Below the pieces are notes generated by a model. It did not search any database. It saw nothing but the letters and a program-made list of their open reading frames with translations, and was not told the DNA's origin. Shown here one piece after another: positions 17,225-25,834 of a DNA stretch of 64,000 nucleotides. The stretch's first letter is position 1. Each line of letters begins with the position of its first letter. This stretch comes from Streptomyces sulfonofaciens (GTDB lineage: Bacteria; Actinomycetota; Actinomycetes; Streptomycetales; Streptomycetaceae), in the NCBI RefSeq assembly GCF_014656295.1, contig NZ_BNCD01000012.1, forward strand, positions 186,001-250,000, given 5' to 3'. A program made the position numbers and the translations under genes.

Positions 17225-17842
17225 TCAGGGGCTGGTGCAGCCCATCGAGCCGATCGGGAAGTCGGCGCCCGTGGAGTCGGCGGTGAAGGTGAAGACGACC
17301 TCGTCGTCCGGCGGAACCGTGGCGTTGGACTCGACGTTGCGCACCGAGACGGTGCCGTCGCCGTGGTGCGCCAGGGTGCCGTCCTGGACCGCGGTGATCT
17401 CCGTGCCCACACCGGGCTGCCAGGTGACCGTCCACCCCACCATGGGCTCCGTGCCGTGGTTCATCACCTCGACCTGGCCCGTGAAACCGCCCGGGTGCTC
17501 CTCGGTGACGTTGTACAGGGCCATGCAGGTCATCGGCTCGCCCGGGTCGGTGGGCGGCGGGCCACCCGGGTCGGTCGGCGGATGCGGGTGGTCATGGTGG
17601 TGATGGTGATGGTGGTGCGGCGGCCGGTGCCCGTGGCCCGGCGGGTGCCCGTGTCCGTGGTGCCGCCCTGCCGTGCCGGTCGCGTGCCGGTCCTGGCCGA
17701 CGGCGGTGTCCGCGGGGGCCCGGGTCGCGCCCGTCCCCTGGTGCGCCTGGGCCTGGCCGGGGCTGAGGAGGAGGACGCCGACGGCGGTGGTGGCCAGGGC
17801 GGCGACGGCCGCGGGCAGCGGGAGCTTGCCTCGTCTTCGCAC
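17225..17842 (-). CDS. Secreted His-rich protein with stand-alone CBM2-like domain
   Basis: The 205-residue protein is likely exported, with predicted cleavage at AQA|H, making His34 the first mature residue. Residues 53-87 form a His/Gly/Pro-rich linker with an unbroken run of eight His (76-83). Residues 104-205 have the CBM2 pattern: paired Cys106 and Cys202, the PGGF turn and GWTVTW. The three surface aromatics that bind cellulose in CBM2a are replaced: by alignment His116, Gln153 and Ser172 stand in their places. The start is GTG 17842, with GAAAGG upstream. A CebR-type box lies 134 bp upstream. Metal binding is an inference from the His content. Cellulose binding is uncertain given the lost aromatics. 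No enzymatic domain is present. Confidence 0.78.
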   Translation of the reverse strand: MRRRGKLPLPAAVAALATTAVGVLLLSPGQAQAHQGTGATRAPADTAVGQDRHATGTAGRHHGHGHPPGHGHRPPHHHHHHHHDHPHPPTDPGGPPPTDPGEPMTCMALYNVTEEHPGGFTGQVEVMNHGTEPMVGWTVTWQPGVGTEITAVQDGTLAHHGDGTVSVRNVESNATVPPDDEVVFTFTADSTGADFPIGSMGCTSP

Positions 17843-17975
17843 GTGTGCACCTTTCGGTGGGGCCCGGCACGGTCCGCCACCGCCGGACAGCGGCGGACCG
17901 CCTCGGGCACGAGTCGGAGCCCTCCGGGCGGGCCGACGGCCGTGGCGCAGGCGGGACGCGTGCATACAGCATTGC

Positions 17976-17989
17976 TGGGAGCGCTTCCA
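17976..17989. promoter_or_regulatory. CebR-type operator upstream of the His-rich CBM2-like gene
   Basis: TGGGAGCGCTTCCA. The only gene reading away from it is the leftward CBM2-like gene, so that gene belongs to the cellulose regulon. Confidence 0.85.
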
Positions 17990-18110
17990 GAAGCACGATA
18001 CCCATGGCCTCAAGGCGTGTAAACGGCCCCGCCGCACGCCATGCCGAGGCCGTGCGGCATGTGCTGGAAGCGGTCTCAGGGGCGCGGTCGCCGAAGCGGG
18101 AAGGGCGGCA

Positions 18111-18131
18111 GGCCCCGCACGGTGCGGGGCC
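18111..18131 (-). terminator. Probable terminator of the LacI gene
   Basis: A 9-bp GC stem with a 3-nt loop lies about 45 bp beyond the stop of the leftward regulator gene. Confidence 0.5.
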
Positions 18132-18174
18132 GTGCGGGTCCGTGCCGTGCCGGCCTTGTGCCGCCGCGTCCCGT

Positions 18175-19206
18175 TCAGGTGGTGGCGCGCCCCACGAACT
18201 CCGTGGGCAGCAGGATCGACGGCGGCAGGTCGGAGTCGCCCGCGAGCTGCGCCAGCAGCCGCCAGGCCATCGTCCTGCCCAGCTCCTCGACCGGTTGACG
18301 GATGGTGGTCAGCGGTGGCACCGCGGTCGCGGCGACGTCGGAGTCGTCGAAGCCGACCACGGCGACGTCCTCGGGCACCCTCTTCCCGATCGCCTGCAGG
18401 AAGCGCATGGCGCCCACCGCCATCAGGTCCGAGGCCACGAACACCGCGTCGAGGTCGGGGTGCGCCTCCAGCAGCCGGCGCATGGCGGCCTCACCGCTCG
18501 CCATGGTGAAGTCGCCGTGCTCCACGGCGTCCGTGGGCTGCCCGGACGAGGCCAGGCCGCGGCGGAACCCGCTGAGCCGGTCGATGCCCACGGACATGTC
18601 CCGCGGTCCCGCGATGGTGGCCACCCTGCGCCGTCCGATGTCGACCAGGTGACGGGCCGCCATGCTGGCGCCGTTGAAGTTGTCGGCGTCGACATAGGGG
18701 ACGTCGGCCCTGGTCAGCGGCCGACCGCAGACCACGAGCGGCAGCCCCGACGCCAGTAGCTGGCCGGCCAGCGTGTCCCAGCCGTGCACACTGACCAGCA
18801 GCACGCCGTCGACGTGGCCCTCCCGCAGGGAGCGCAGCGAACCGTCGTCCCCGTGCTGCTCCTTGGCCATGATCAGCGACAGTTGCAGCCCGTTCTCGCC
18901 GAGGCTGCCCGAGATGCCCCGCATGATGCGGGCGAAGAACGGGTCGCTGACGACGAACTTCTCCGACTCGGACACCACCAGCGCAATGGAGCCGGTCCGC
19001 TTGGTTGCCAGCGATCGGGCCACCTGGTTCGTCCGGTACCCGAGGTTCTCCACGGCCCGTTCCACCGCGGCCCTGGCGGTGGAGCTCACATAGGGCAGGC
19101 CGTTGATCGCCCTGGAGGCCGTGGCGCGGGAGACCCCGGCCGCCTTCGCCACCTCGTCGAGCGTGGGCGGCCGCCCCGCCGTGGGGGCCTTAGCAGGATC
19201 ATTCAC
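18175..19206 (-). CDS. LacI-family transcriptional regulator, cellulase-cluster associated
   Basis: The 343-residue protein has an N-terminal LacI HTH (TLDEVAKAAGVSRATASRAINGLPYVS, residues about 15-41), the hinge RSLATKRTG and a periplasmic-binding-like sensor domain with the usual VVGFDDSDVAATAVPPLTTIRQP ending. LacI regulators bind palindromes and release on sugar binding. The GTG at 19206 has GGAG five bases upstream; the frame stays open further upstream but lacks a ribosome site. It is the only regulator inside the cellulase cluster. Its recognition helix (ASRAING) differs from that of the CebR-like protein at 60.1 kb (VSRVVNG), so it may read a variant site such as TGGAAGCCGTTCCA at 19518. 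Its sugar ligand is unknown. Confidence 0.88.
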   Translation of the reverse strand: MNDPAKAPTAGRPPTLDEVAKAAGVSRATASRAINGLPYVSSTARAAVERAVENLGYRTNQVARSLATKRTGSIALVVSESEKFVVSDPFFARIMRGISGSLGENGLQLSLIMAKEQHGDDGSLRSLREGHVDGVLLVSVHGWDTLAGQLLASGLPLVVCGRPLTRADVPYVDADNFNGASMAARHLVDIGRRRVATIAGPRDMSVGIDRLSGFRRGLASSGQPTDAVEHGDFTMASGEAAMRRLLEAHPDLDAVFVASDLMAVGAMRFLQAIGKRVPEDVAVVGFDDSDVAATAVPPLTTIRQPVEELGRTMAWRLLAQLAGDSDLPPSILLPTEFVGRATT

Positions 19207-19517
19207 CGGTTCTCCACTAGTGACAGGGTCAACTGTCGTCGTACGCGTGCCGCACGGGACCGCGTCAGGCGGTCCCGTCCGCTCGGCATCCTCTGGCTCT
19301 TCCCACGCCCGACCATGGTATTCACCTGCGAACACGCTTCCTCCCTGCCTCTCCCGACGCCGTGCGGGCGTCGGAGGTGCCCCAGGCGGCAATGCGAGAG
19401 CCACCTTCCGCCCGAGCGCGAGTGCTCGCAAGATCGATCCGGCGGTCCCGTCCGTCCTCCCCCGACAGCGGGATCGGCCTCCAGAACCAGTGGGGTGTCG
19501 CGCCTGCGTACGGACTC

Positions 19518-19531
19518 TGGAAGCCGTTCCA
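19518..19531. promoter_or_regulatory. Variant LacI-type operator
   Basis: TGGAAGCCGTTCCA keeps the outer arms of the CebR box (TGGAA/TTCCA) but has a different centre (GCCG instead of GCGC). It lies 312 bp upstream of the LacI gene and could mediate autoregulation. The rest of 19207-19636 shows no gene. Confidence 0.55.
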
Positions 19532-19636
19532 GATTACCTGCCGGTCAGGGCCGTTCACCATATTGGGCAGAACCCGGAACGGGGTGATTGCGATCACGAA
19601 CCGTGCCACGAGTCCGCCCTCCGGGCGCGCGGCGCC

Positions 19637-22627
19637 TCACTGCATCTGCCGTCGTACCAGCTCATGGAGCCGGCCGCCGGGGTCGGCGAGGAGCTGGGAG
19701 GGCGGCCCGACCTCCGTGATCCGGCCGTCCGCCATCACGACCACACGGTCGGCGTCCAGCACGGTGGACAGCCGGTGGGCGATCACGACCCGGGTGGCCT
19801 TTAGAGCGCGGGTGCTGTCGATCACGGTGCGCTGGGTCTCGTTGTCGAGGGCGCTGGTCGCCTCGTCGAAGAAGAGGATCCTCGGGCGGCGGATCAGCGC
19901 CTGGGCGATCATCAGGCGCTGCCGCTGCCCGCCGGAGACCGCACCGCTGCCCGCGACGATGGTGTGCATGCCCATCGGCATCCGCCTGATGTCCTCGGCG
20001 AGCCCCGCCATCTCGGCCGCCTGCCAGGCCTCCTCCTGGGTGAACGGCTCCGCGCCGCAGATGCAGTCCAGGATCGATCCGGTGAACGGCTGGGCGTGTT
20101 GCAGCACCACCCCGCACTGCCGCCGCACCGCCGCCTGGTCGAGCGCGGCCAGGTCCTGCCCGTCGTAGAGGACGCTGCCCGAGACGGGCTTGTCGAAGCC
20201 GATGAGCAGCCGCAGCAGCGTCGACTTGCCGCAGCCGCTCGGGCCGACGATCGCCACGAACTCACCGGGGCGCACCTCGAACGTCACGTCGTCCAGCACC
20301 AGCGGACCGTCGTCGGTGTAACGGAAGGAGAGCTTGCGTGCCTCGATGGCGCCGCTGAGCTCACCCGGCCTGGTGCTCGCCTCGCCGACCTCCGGTGCCT
20401 CGTCGAGCACCGGCCTGATCTCCTCGAACATCGGCAGCACGGCGACCACCGAGACCAGGGCGCCGGTGAGCTGGGTGGCCGAGGTGAGCATCATCGTCAT
20501 GGCGGTGTTGAAGGTGAGGAACGACCCCGCCGACATGCTGCCCCGGGCCGGACCGGCCAGCAGCATGAACATCAGCAGCGAGCACAGCGGCAGGTAGAGG
20601 GCGCCGGCGACGGTGGTGACGTTCTTGATCCGGCCGACCCGCTGCTGCATCTCACGGCTGCGCGCGAACTCCCGCGCCCAGGCCGCGTAGGCGTAGTTCT
20701 CGGCCGCCGCGATGCGCAGCTTCGGCAGCCCGCGCAGCGTCTGGAACGCCCGGTTGTTCAGCTTGTTGGTGAGCACCACGAGGCGCCGCTGCCAGCGCAC
20801 CTGCCACAGCCCGAGGGCCAGGAACACCGCGGCGATCACCAGCAGCATCGCGCCGGCCGCCAGCGCCATGGGAACGCTGTAGCACAGCAGCAGGACGAGG
20901 TTCATCGCGCCGATGGTGCTGGACTGCACCGCCACCGGGGCGACTCCGGCCAGCATCCTGCGGATCGCGCTGACGCCCATCGCCGCGCTGGCCAGCTCTC
21001 CGGTCGAGCGCCGGGTGAAGAACCTGGTGGGCAGCCTGAGCAGCCGGTCCCACACGGCGGGTTGCAGGGTGGCCTCGATCCGCCCCTCGATCCGCAGCAT
21101 GGTCAGGTTCTGCAGCAGCGTGAAGGCCGCGGAGACCAGGCTGGCGACCATCACCGCGAGGCAGACCTGCACGATCAGGCCGCGCTCCGCCTGCGGTACG
21201 AACTGGCCGAGCACCTTGCCCGTGGCGATCGGCACCAGTGCGCCGAGGCCCACCGTCACCAGTCCGCTCACCACCAGGTTGCGCACGTCGAACGCGGTGC
21301 CCCGCAGGCTGAAGCGCATCAACCGCAGCAGGTCGAGCCGGCGCTCGGGGAGCGGGCGGTAGAACATCGCCCCCTGCGCCTCGAACTCCCCGGCGTTGCC
21401 CGCGTCGACGCGGGTGCCGCGGCCGGACACCGCGCTCACCGCCGTGTATCCGCCGCGCCGCCACAGCAGCGCCACCGGCACCCCGCTGCCGGCCCGCCGG
21501 CCCACCAGCGGGCCCATGTCATCCTTCCACCAGCGCCCGGTCAGGCGCACCACCCGGGTGCGGATCCGGGAGGCCTGCGCGATCCGCTCCACCGGATCGG
21601 TGCGGTCGCCGACCGCCCCGCTCGCGGCCGGCTCCGTCAGCCTGATCCCGGCCGCACCGGCGACCAGCCGGCAGACGGCGTAGGTGACGTCGTCGCCCGC
21701 GCCCTGCCCGCGCCCGGCACCGCCACGCGCGCTGCCGATGGACGCCAGCAGCGCCCGGTCGGCCTGCTCGCGCACCGCCTCACCGGCCCTGATGCCGGCC
21801 GCCGTGCGGTCCTCGTGGGTGCGCTCCAACTGCTCGATCCAGCGGTCCAGCGCGGACAGCAGCCGTTGCTGCTGGTCGACCATGGACTGCCACAGCCCCG
21901 GGTCGACCAGCAGATCGCCCGCGGCCTCGGCGCTGTACGCGGCCCCGTACTGCACGCTGCCGGGCGGCACCTGCATCCACAGCACGTCCGCCTCGGCACC
22001 GGGTTCGGCGGGCTGCCCGCTCAGCGGCGCCTCGAAGACGATGCCGAGACCCCGCCCGACGCCCAGCGCGAAGGCGTACTCCAGCGCGCTGAGCTGCTCC
22101 GGAGCCCCCTGGTCCCGGGTGCCGTACGGATCGCCCTGCCCGGCGGCCGGGTACGCCCCCGTGTCATAGGCGGGGTAGGAGCCGGTGTCGTACGCGGCGG
22201 CCGGGTACGCCCCTGTGTCATAGGCGGTGTCGTAGGCGGGGTGGGAGCCGGTGTCGTACCCGTCGCCGTACCCGCCCTGGTAGGCGGCCGGACCGGTCTG
22301 CCGGGACAGCTCCCGCAGCGGGATGCGGCGCAGGACGCAGCCGCGCACCGGCCTGCCCACCAGGGTGTGCTGGGGCCCCTGCACGGGCCCGAGCAGCAGC
22401 GAGCCGGGTTCCAGGCGGCCGAGGTGGTGCCAGTGCCCCTGCTGCGCCGCGTCGACCGCGAACAGGTCGAGCGCGCCCGCCGCCACCAGCCACAGCACCA
22501 CCGGGCCCTCCAGGGGCACGCTGGGCAGACCGGTGCAGTCCACCTGCTCGCCCAGCGAGCCCAGCGCCGCGAGGACCGCGTCGTCCCCGGCCGGCTGGGC
22601 TGTCACCGGGTCGTGTACGGAGGTCAC
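19637..22627 (-). CDS. NHLM-type peptide-export ABC transporter, non-peptidase subunit
   Basis: The 996-residue protein has an N-terminal region of about 440 residues without a peptidase, then six membrane segments (from about residue 450), then an ATPase with GPSGCGKST, SGGQRQRL and LFFDEATSALD. This layout fits the second ABC protein of NHLM bacteriocin export systems. Residues 120-165 are a low-complexity repeat of Tyr-Asp-Thr-Gly/Ser-Tyr-Pro-Ala that I have not seen described in this family. Its GTG start directly abuts the TGA of the C39 transporter, so the two are translationally coupled. It likely forms the export complex with that protein and the HlyD-like adaptor. Start confidence is good because of the coupling. 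Confidence 0.88.
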   Translation of the reverse strand: MTSVHDPVTAQPAGDDAVLAALGSLGEQVDCTGLPSVPLEGPVVLWLVAAGALDLFAVDAAQQGHWHHLGRLEPGSLLLGPVQGPQHTLVGRPVRGCVLRRIPLRELSRQTGPAAYQGGYGDGYDTGSHPAYDTAYDTGAYPAAAYDTGSYPAYDTGAYPAAGQGDPYGTRDQGAPEQLSALEYAFALGVGRGLGIVFEAPLSGQPAEPGAEADVLWMQVPPGSVQYGAAYSAEAAGDLLVDPGLWQSMVDQQQRLLSALDRWIEQLERTHEDRTAAGIRAGEAVREQADRALLASIGSARGGAGRGQGAGDDVTYAVCRLVAGAAGIRLTEPAASGAVGDRTDPVERIAQASRIRTRVVRLTGRWWKDDMGPLVGRRAGSGVPVALLWRRGGYTAVSAVSGRGTRVDAGNAGEFEAQGAMFYRPLPERRLDLLRLMRFSLRGTAFDVRNLVVSGLVTVGLGALVPIATGKVLGQFVPQAERGLIVQVCLAVMVASLVSAAFTLLQNLTMLRIEGRIEATLQPAVWDRLLRLPTRFFTRRSTGELASAAMGVSAIRRMLAGVAPVAVQSSTIGAMNLVLLLCYSVPMALAAGAMLLVIAAVFLALGLWQVRWQRRLVVLTNKLNNRAFQTLRGLPKLRIAAAENYAYAAWAREFARSREMQQRVGRIKNVTTVAGALYLPLCSLLMFMLLAGPARGSMSAGSFLTFNTAMTMMLTSATQLTGALVSVVAVLPMFEEIRPVLDEAPEVGEASTRPGELSGAIEARKLSFRYTDDGPLVLDDVTFEVRPGEFVAIVGPSGCGKSTLLRLLIGFDKPVSGSVLYDGQDLAALDQAAVRRQCGVVLQHAQPFTGSILDCICGAEPFTQEEAWQAAEMAGLAEDIRRMPMGMHTIVAGSGAVSGGQRQRLMIAQALIRRPRILFFDEATSALDNETQRTVIDSTRALKATRVVIAHRLSTVLDADRVVVMADGRITEVGPPSQLLADPGGRLHELVRRQMQ
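22133..22270. repeat. Imperfect coding repeat (Tyr-Asp-Thr-Gly units)
   Basis: Degenerate tandem copies of a roughly 24-30 bp unit encode YDTGSYPA-like and YDTGAYPA-like peptides in the N-terminal region of the NHLM ABC protein. The unit looks prone to copy-number change. Confidence 0.7.
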
Positions 22628-24913
22628 TCAGCTCTCCCTGACCAGTTCGGCGTACGGGCCGCCCGCCGCGACCAGTTCTTCATGGCGTCCGCGCTCCACG
22701 ACCGTGCCGTGGCTCAGCACCACGATCTCGTCGCTGTCGCGGACCGTGCTCAGCCGGTGGGCGATCACCACGCAGGCGCAGCCGCGACGGCGCAGGTTGT
22801 CGATGATGACCAGCTCGGTCTCCGCGTCCAGCGCGCTCGTCACCTCGTCGAGCACCAGCACGCTGGGACCGCGCACCAGCGCGCGGGCGATCTCCAGGCG
22901 CTGCCGCTGGCCGCCGGAGAAGTTCTGGCCGTCCTGCTCGACACGGCTGTGGATGCCGCCGGGACGGCGCGCCACCACCTCGTACAGCGCGGCGTCCTTG
23001 AGCGCGGCGATCACCGCGTCGTCCGGGATCGAGGGGTCCCACAGCGCGATGTTGTCGCGGACCGTGCCCTCGAAGAGGAAGATGTCCTGGTCGACGAAGG
23101 AGACCGAGGAGGCGAGCGCGCCGCGCGGGATGTCGTCCAGGCGCTGCCCGTCGATGCGTATCTCGCCCTCCCACGGGGTGTAGAGGCCCGAGATCAGCCG
23201 GGAGACGGTCGACTTGCCGCTGCCCGAGCCGCCCACCAGCGCCACCTGCTGCCCGGGGCCGACCGACACGGAGAATCCGGTGAGCAGCGGCTTGTCCAGC
23301 GGACTGTAGCCGAAGGTGATGTTCTCCAGCGTCACGTGCCCGCGCAGCCTGCGGGTGCCGCCGCCGGTCCCGGGGCGGGCGTAGAGCGAGTCGGCAGGGA
23401 AGTTCTCCACGTCCTTGAGCCGCGCCACGTCGGCGGCGAAGTCCTGGATGCGGCCCGCGACGCCGTTCAGCCGGGTGATCGGGGCGGTGAAGCGGGTCAC
23501 CAGTGCCTGGAAGGCGACCAGCAGACCGATCGAGATGTGCCCGTCCACCGCGCGCAGCCCGCCGACCCACAGGATCAGCGCGCTGTTGAGCGTGGCCAGC
23601 GTCGGCGCCACCATGCCCAGCCAGGCGCTCGGCACACCGAGCCGCTGCTGCTCCTCCAGCGTCGTCGCGTGCTGGCCCGCCCAGCGGCGGAAGTAGCCGT
23701 CCTCGCCGCCGGTGGCCTTCATCGTCTCGATCAGTTGGAGTCCGGTGTACGAGGTGTTGGTCAGCCGTGCGGTGTCCGCGCGCAGTTTCTGCGTCCGGGT
23801 GGCCCGCAGCTTCACCACCACGCGCATCGCGACCACGTTCAGCAGTGCCACCAGCACCCCGATGACCGTCAACTGCGGATCGTAGGTCCACAGCAGCACC
23901 GCGTAGAGCAGCACCACCACCGCGTCCACACCGGCGGCGGCCAGGTCGCGGGCCAGCGTCTCGGCGACCGTGTCGTTGGACTGCAGCCGTTGCACCAGGT
24001 CGGCCGGGCTGCGCTGGGCGAAGAACGTGACGGGCAGCCGCAGCAGGTGGCGCAGGAAGCGGGCGCTCGCGAGCGTGGACGAGATCAGCCGGCCGCGCAG
24101 CAGGTTCGACTGCTGCAGCGCCGTGAGCACCCCGGTCAGCACCACCATCGCGGCCATCGACGTGAACAGCGCCCCCAGCAGCGAGGTCTGGCCGCCGATC
24201 AGGAAGGTGTCGATGTACGTCCTGCTGAGCGCGGGCACGGCGGCGCCCACCGCGACCAGCAGCAGGCTGGCCAGCACCGCGGCGGGCATGGTGCCGAAGG
24301 TGCCGCGCAGCCGGGCCGGCATCGCCCCGAGGACACCGGGCTTGCGCCCGCCCCTGCTGAAGCCGTCGCCGGGCTCGAAGACCAGCACGATGCCGGTGAA
24401 GGAGCTGTCGAAGTCCTCCATGGGAACGAACCTGCGGCCCTTGGCGGGGTCGTTGATGTGCACACCGCGCTTGCCGAACCTGCGGCCCATGCCGTCGTAG
24501 ACGACATAGTGGTTGAACTCCCAGAACAGGATCGCCGGGCCCTGCACCTCGGCGAGCGCGGCCACGTCCATCTGCATGCCCTTGGACGTCAGGCCGTAGC
24601 TGCGGGCCGCCTTGAGTACGTTGCTGGCCCGCGAGCCGTCGCGCGAGACACCGCAGGCGATGCGCAGTTCCTCCAGCGGGACGTGCCTGCCGTAGTGGCC
24701 GAGCACCATGGCGAGGGAGGCGGCGCCGCACTCCACGGCCTCCATCTGCAGCACGGTGGGGCTGCGCACCGTTCTCGGCCTGCGGCCCTTGGGCGCGGGC
24801 CCGGGCGGTGCGGGCGTGCGGCGCCGGCCGCCGCGCTCCTCGGCGGCGGGGCGGTGCCTGCCGCGGCCGGCGGGGGCGGGAAGGCGCGGGGGAGTGGATC
24901 CGGGCGCGCTCAT
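22628..24913 (-). CDS. NHLM-type ABC exporter with N-terminal C39 leader peptidase
   Basis: The 761-residue protein has a basic Pro-rich start and then a C39 peptidase (about residues 50-190) with catalytic Cys62 in VECGAASLAM, a His in FWEFNHYVVYDG and an Asp in HINDPAKGRR. Six membrane segments and an ATPase follow, with GGSGSGKST, SGGQRQRL and LVLDEVTSALD. Such proteins cut double-glycine leaders and pump the core peptide out. The likely substrate is the GG-leader peptide at 25835-26053. The ATG at 24913 overlaps the stop of the HlyD-like gene (ATGA), and the stop abuts the GTG of the next ABC gene. A much longer upstream open frame is spurious. Confidence 0.92.
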   Translation of the reverse strand: MSAPGSTPPRLPAPAGRGRHRPAAEERGGRRRTPAPPGPAPKGRRPRTVRSPTVLQMEAVECGAASLAMVLGHYGRHVPLEELRIACGVSRDGSRASNVLKAARSYGLTSKGMQMDVAALAEVQGPAILFWEFNHYVVYDGMGRRFGKRGVHINDPAKGRRFVPMEDFDSSFTGIVLVFEPGDGFSRGGRKPGVLGAMPARLRGTFGTMPAAVLASLLLVAVGAAVPALSRTYIDTFLIGGQTSLLGALFTSMAAMVVLTGVLTALQQSNLLRGRLISSTLASARFLRHLLRLPVTFFAQRSPADLVQRLQSNDTVAETLARDLAAAGVDAVVVLLYAVLLWTYDPQLTVIGVLVALLNVVAMRVVVKLRATRTQKLRADTARLTNTSYTGLQLIETMKATGGEDGYFRRWAGQHATTLEEQQRLGVPSAWLGMVAPTLATLNSALILWVGGLRAVDGHISIGLLVAFQALVTRFTAPITRLNGVAGRIQDFAADVARLKDVENFPADSLYARPGTGGGTRRLRGHVTLENITFGYSPLDKPLLTGFSVSVGPGQQVALVGGSGSGKSTVSRLISGLYTPWEGEIRIDGQRLDDIPRGALASSVSFVDQDIFLFEGTVRDNIALWDPSIPDDAVIAALKDAALYEVVARRPGGIHSRVEQDGQNFSGGQRQRLEIARALVRGPSVLVLDEVTSALDAETELVIIDNLRRRGCACVVIAHRLSTVRDSDEIVVLSHGTVVERGRHEELVAAGGPYAELVRES

Positions 24914-25716
24914 GGCAGCAGCCAATCGGCCGGTCGCTGGTCGGCGAGGCGGATGCGGGCGACGGCTGCGGTCATGGACTGCACGGTGAAGGGCGGGCCT
25001 TGGGGTGAGGACCAGCGGTAGCCGGACTTGGTGTGCTGGGAGGTGTCGAGCCTGACCACGACGGGGACGGGGCTGCCCTGGCGGGTGAAGGCCCTGCCCA
25101 GCTCCGCGTCGCCGAGGAAGGCGGTGACCTGCTGGCGGCTCTGGGCCGCCTTGCCGACGGTCTGCACCCGGCCGCGGAGCACGCCGTAGCGGTCGACCGG
25201 CACCGATTGGAGGGTGAGGTCGACCGGAGCGCCCTGCGGGACGCTCGCGGCGCGGGCCGCGGGCACGTAGAGGACGGCCAGCAGCGGGTCGCCCGGGTGG
25301 TCGACCCGCTCGACGGTGGCGACGTCGGTGCCGGTGGTGACCACCGCGCCGATGGTGACCGCGAGGGTGGTGAGGCGTCCCGCGGCCAGGGTGCGCACGA
25401 CGCTGTCGCCGTGCGGGGTGCGGATCTTGAGGAGCGGGGTGCCGGTGGGCAGGTTCCTGCCCGCTTCGGCGAGTACGTCGGTGACCTGGCCCGCGACGGG
25501 GCTCTGCAGGACGTAGCTGCCCTCGGCGTGGGTGAGGACGCCGTCCGCTTCGAGGGTGGAGGAGACGGTGCCGGTCAGGGCCCAGAACGCACCGGCCGCC
25601 ATGACGACGACCGTGACGGCCAGCACGAGCCACCCCTGCGGCCGGGCGAACCGTACCGGCAGGTCGAGCTCTTCCGGCGCCTGCAGTTTGGAAAGGGCCT
25701 GTTTGCGGAACTCCAC
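24910..25716 (-). CDS. HlyD-family / NHLM membrane-fusion adaptor
   Basis: The 268-residue protein starts MEFRKQALSKLQAPEELD, a typical NHLM HlyD opening, then has one membrane anchor (about residues 27-50) and a barrel-sandwich lipoyl-like region (VLQSPVAGQVTDVLAEAGRNLPTGTPLLKI). It should link the two ABC proteins into an export complex. It overlaps the C39 exporter by ATGA. It lies 118 bp downstream of the precursor gene, with two hairpins in the gap. Confidence 0.85.
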   Translation of the reverse strand: MEFRKQALSKLQAPEELDLPVRFARPQGWLVLAVTVVVMAAGAFWALTGTVSSTLEADGVLTHAEGSYVLQSPVAGQVTDVLAEAGRNLPTGTPLLKIRTPHGDSVVRTLAAGRLTTLAVTIGAVVTTGTDVATVERVDHPGDPLLAVLYVPAARAASVPQGAPVDLTLQSVPVDRYGVLRGRVQTVGKAAQSRQQVTAFLGDAELGRAFTRQGSPVPVVVRLDTSQHTKSGYRWSSPQGPPFTVQSMTAAVARIRLADQRPADWLLP

Positions 25717-25763
25717 CGAACTCTTCCCTCAACTGCCTGTTGCTGCGTCCGACTGTCAGTGTT

Positions 25764-25819
25764 CGGCTGTCCACGTCACGACAGCCGAGAGCCCCGGAGC
25801 CACCCGGCTCCGGGACTCA
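25764..25819 (-). terminator. Tandem hairpins between precursor and export genes
   Basis: 25764-25789 is a 9-bp stem with an 8-nt loop. 25790-25819 is a 13-bp stem with one mismatch and an ACCC loop. Placed between a peptide gene and its exporter, they probably act as partial terminators, giving more precursor than transporter mRNA. Confidence 0.6.
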
Positions 25820-25834
25820 CAGCAGTATCGCGTC

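Noticed and set aside
19964..25021. A 1685-codon rightward frame opposite the NHLM transporter genes
   Set aside because: It is His/Arg/Gln/Gly-rich shadow coding, antisense to well supported ABC genes with full motifs.
22628..25774. Extended N-terminus for the C39 exporter beginning at 25774
   Set aside because: The extra 287 codons overlap the HlyD-like gene in another frame and look compositional; ATG 24913 overlaps the HlyD stop as expected.
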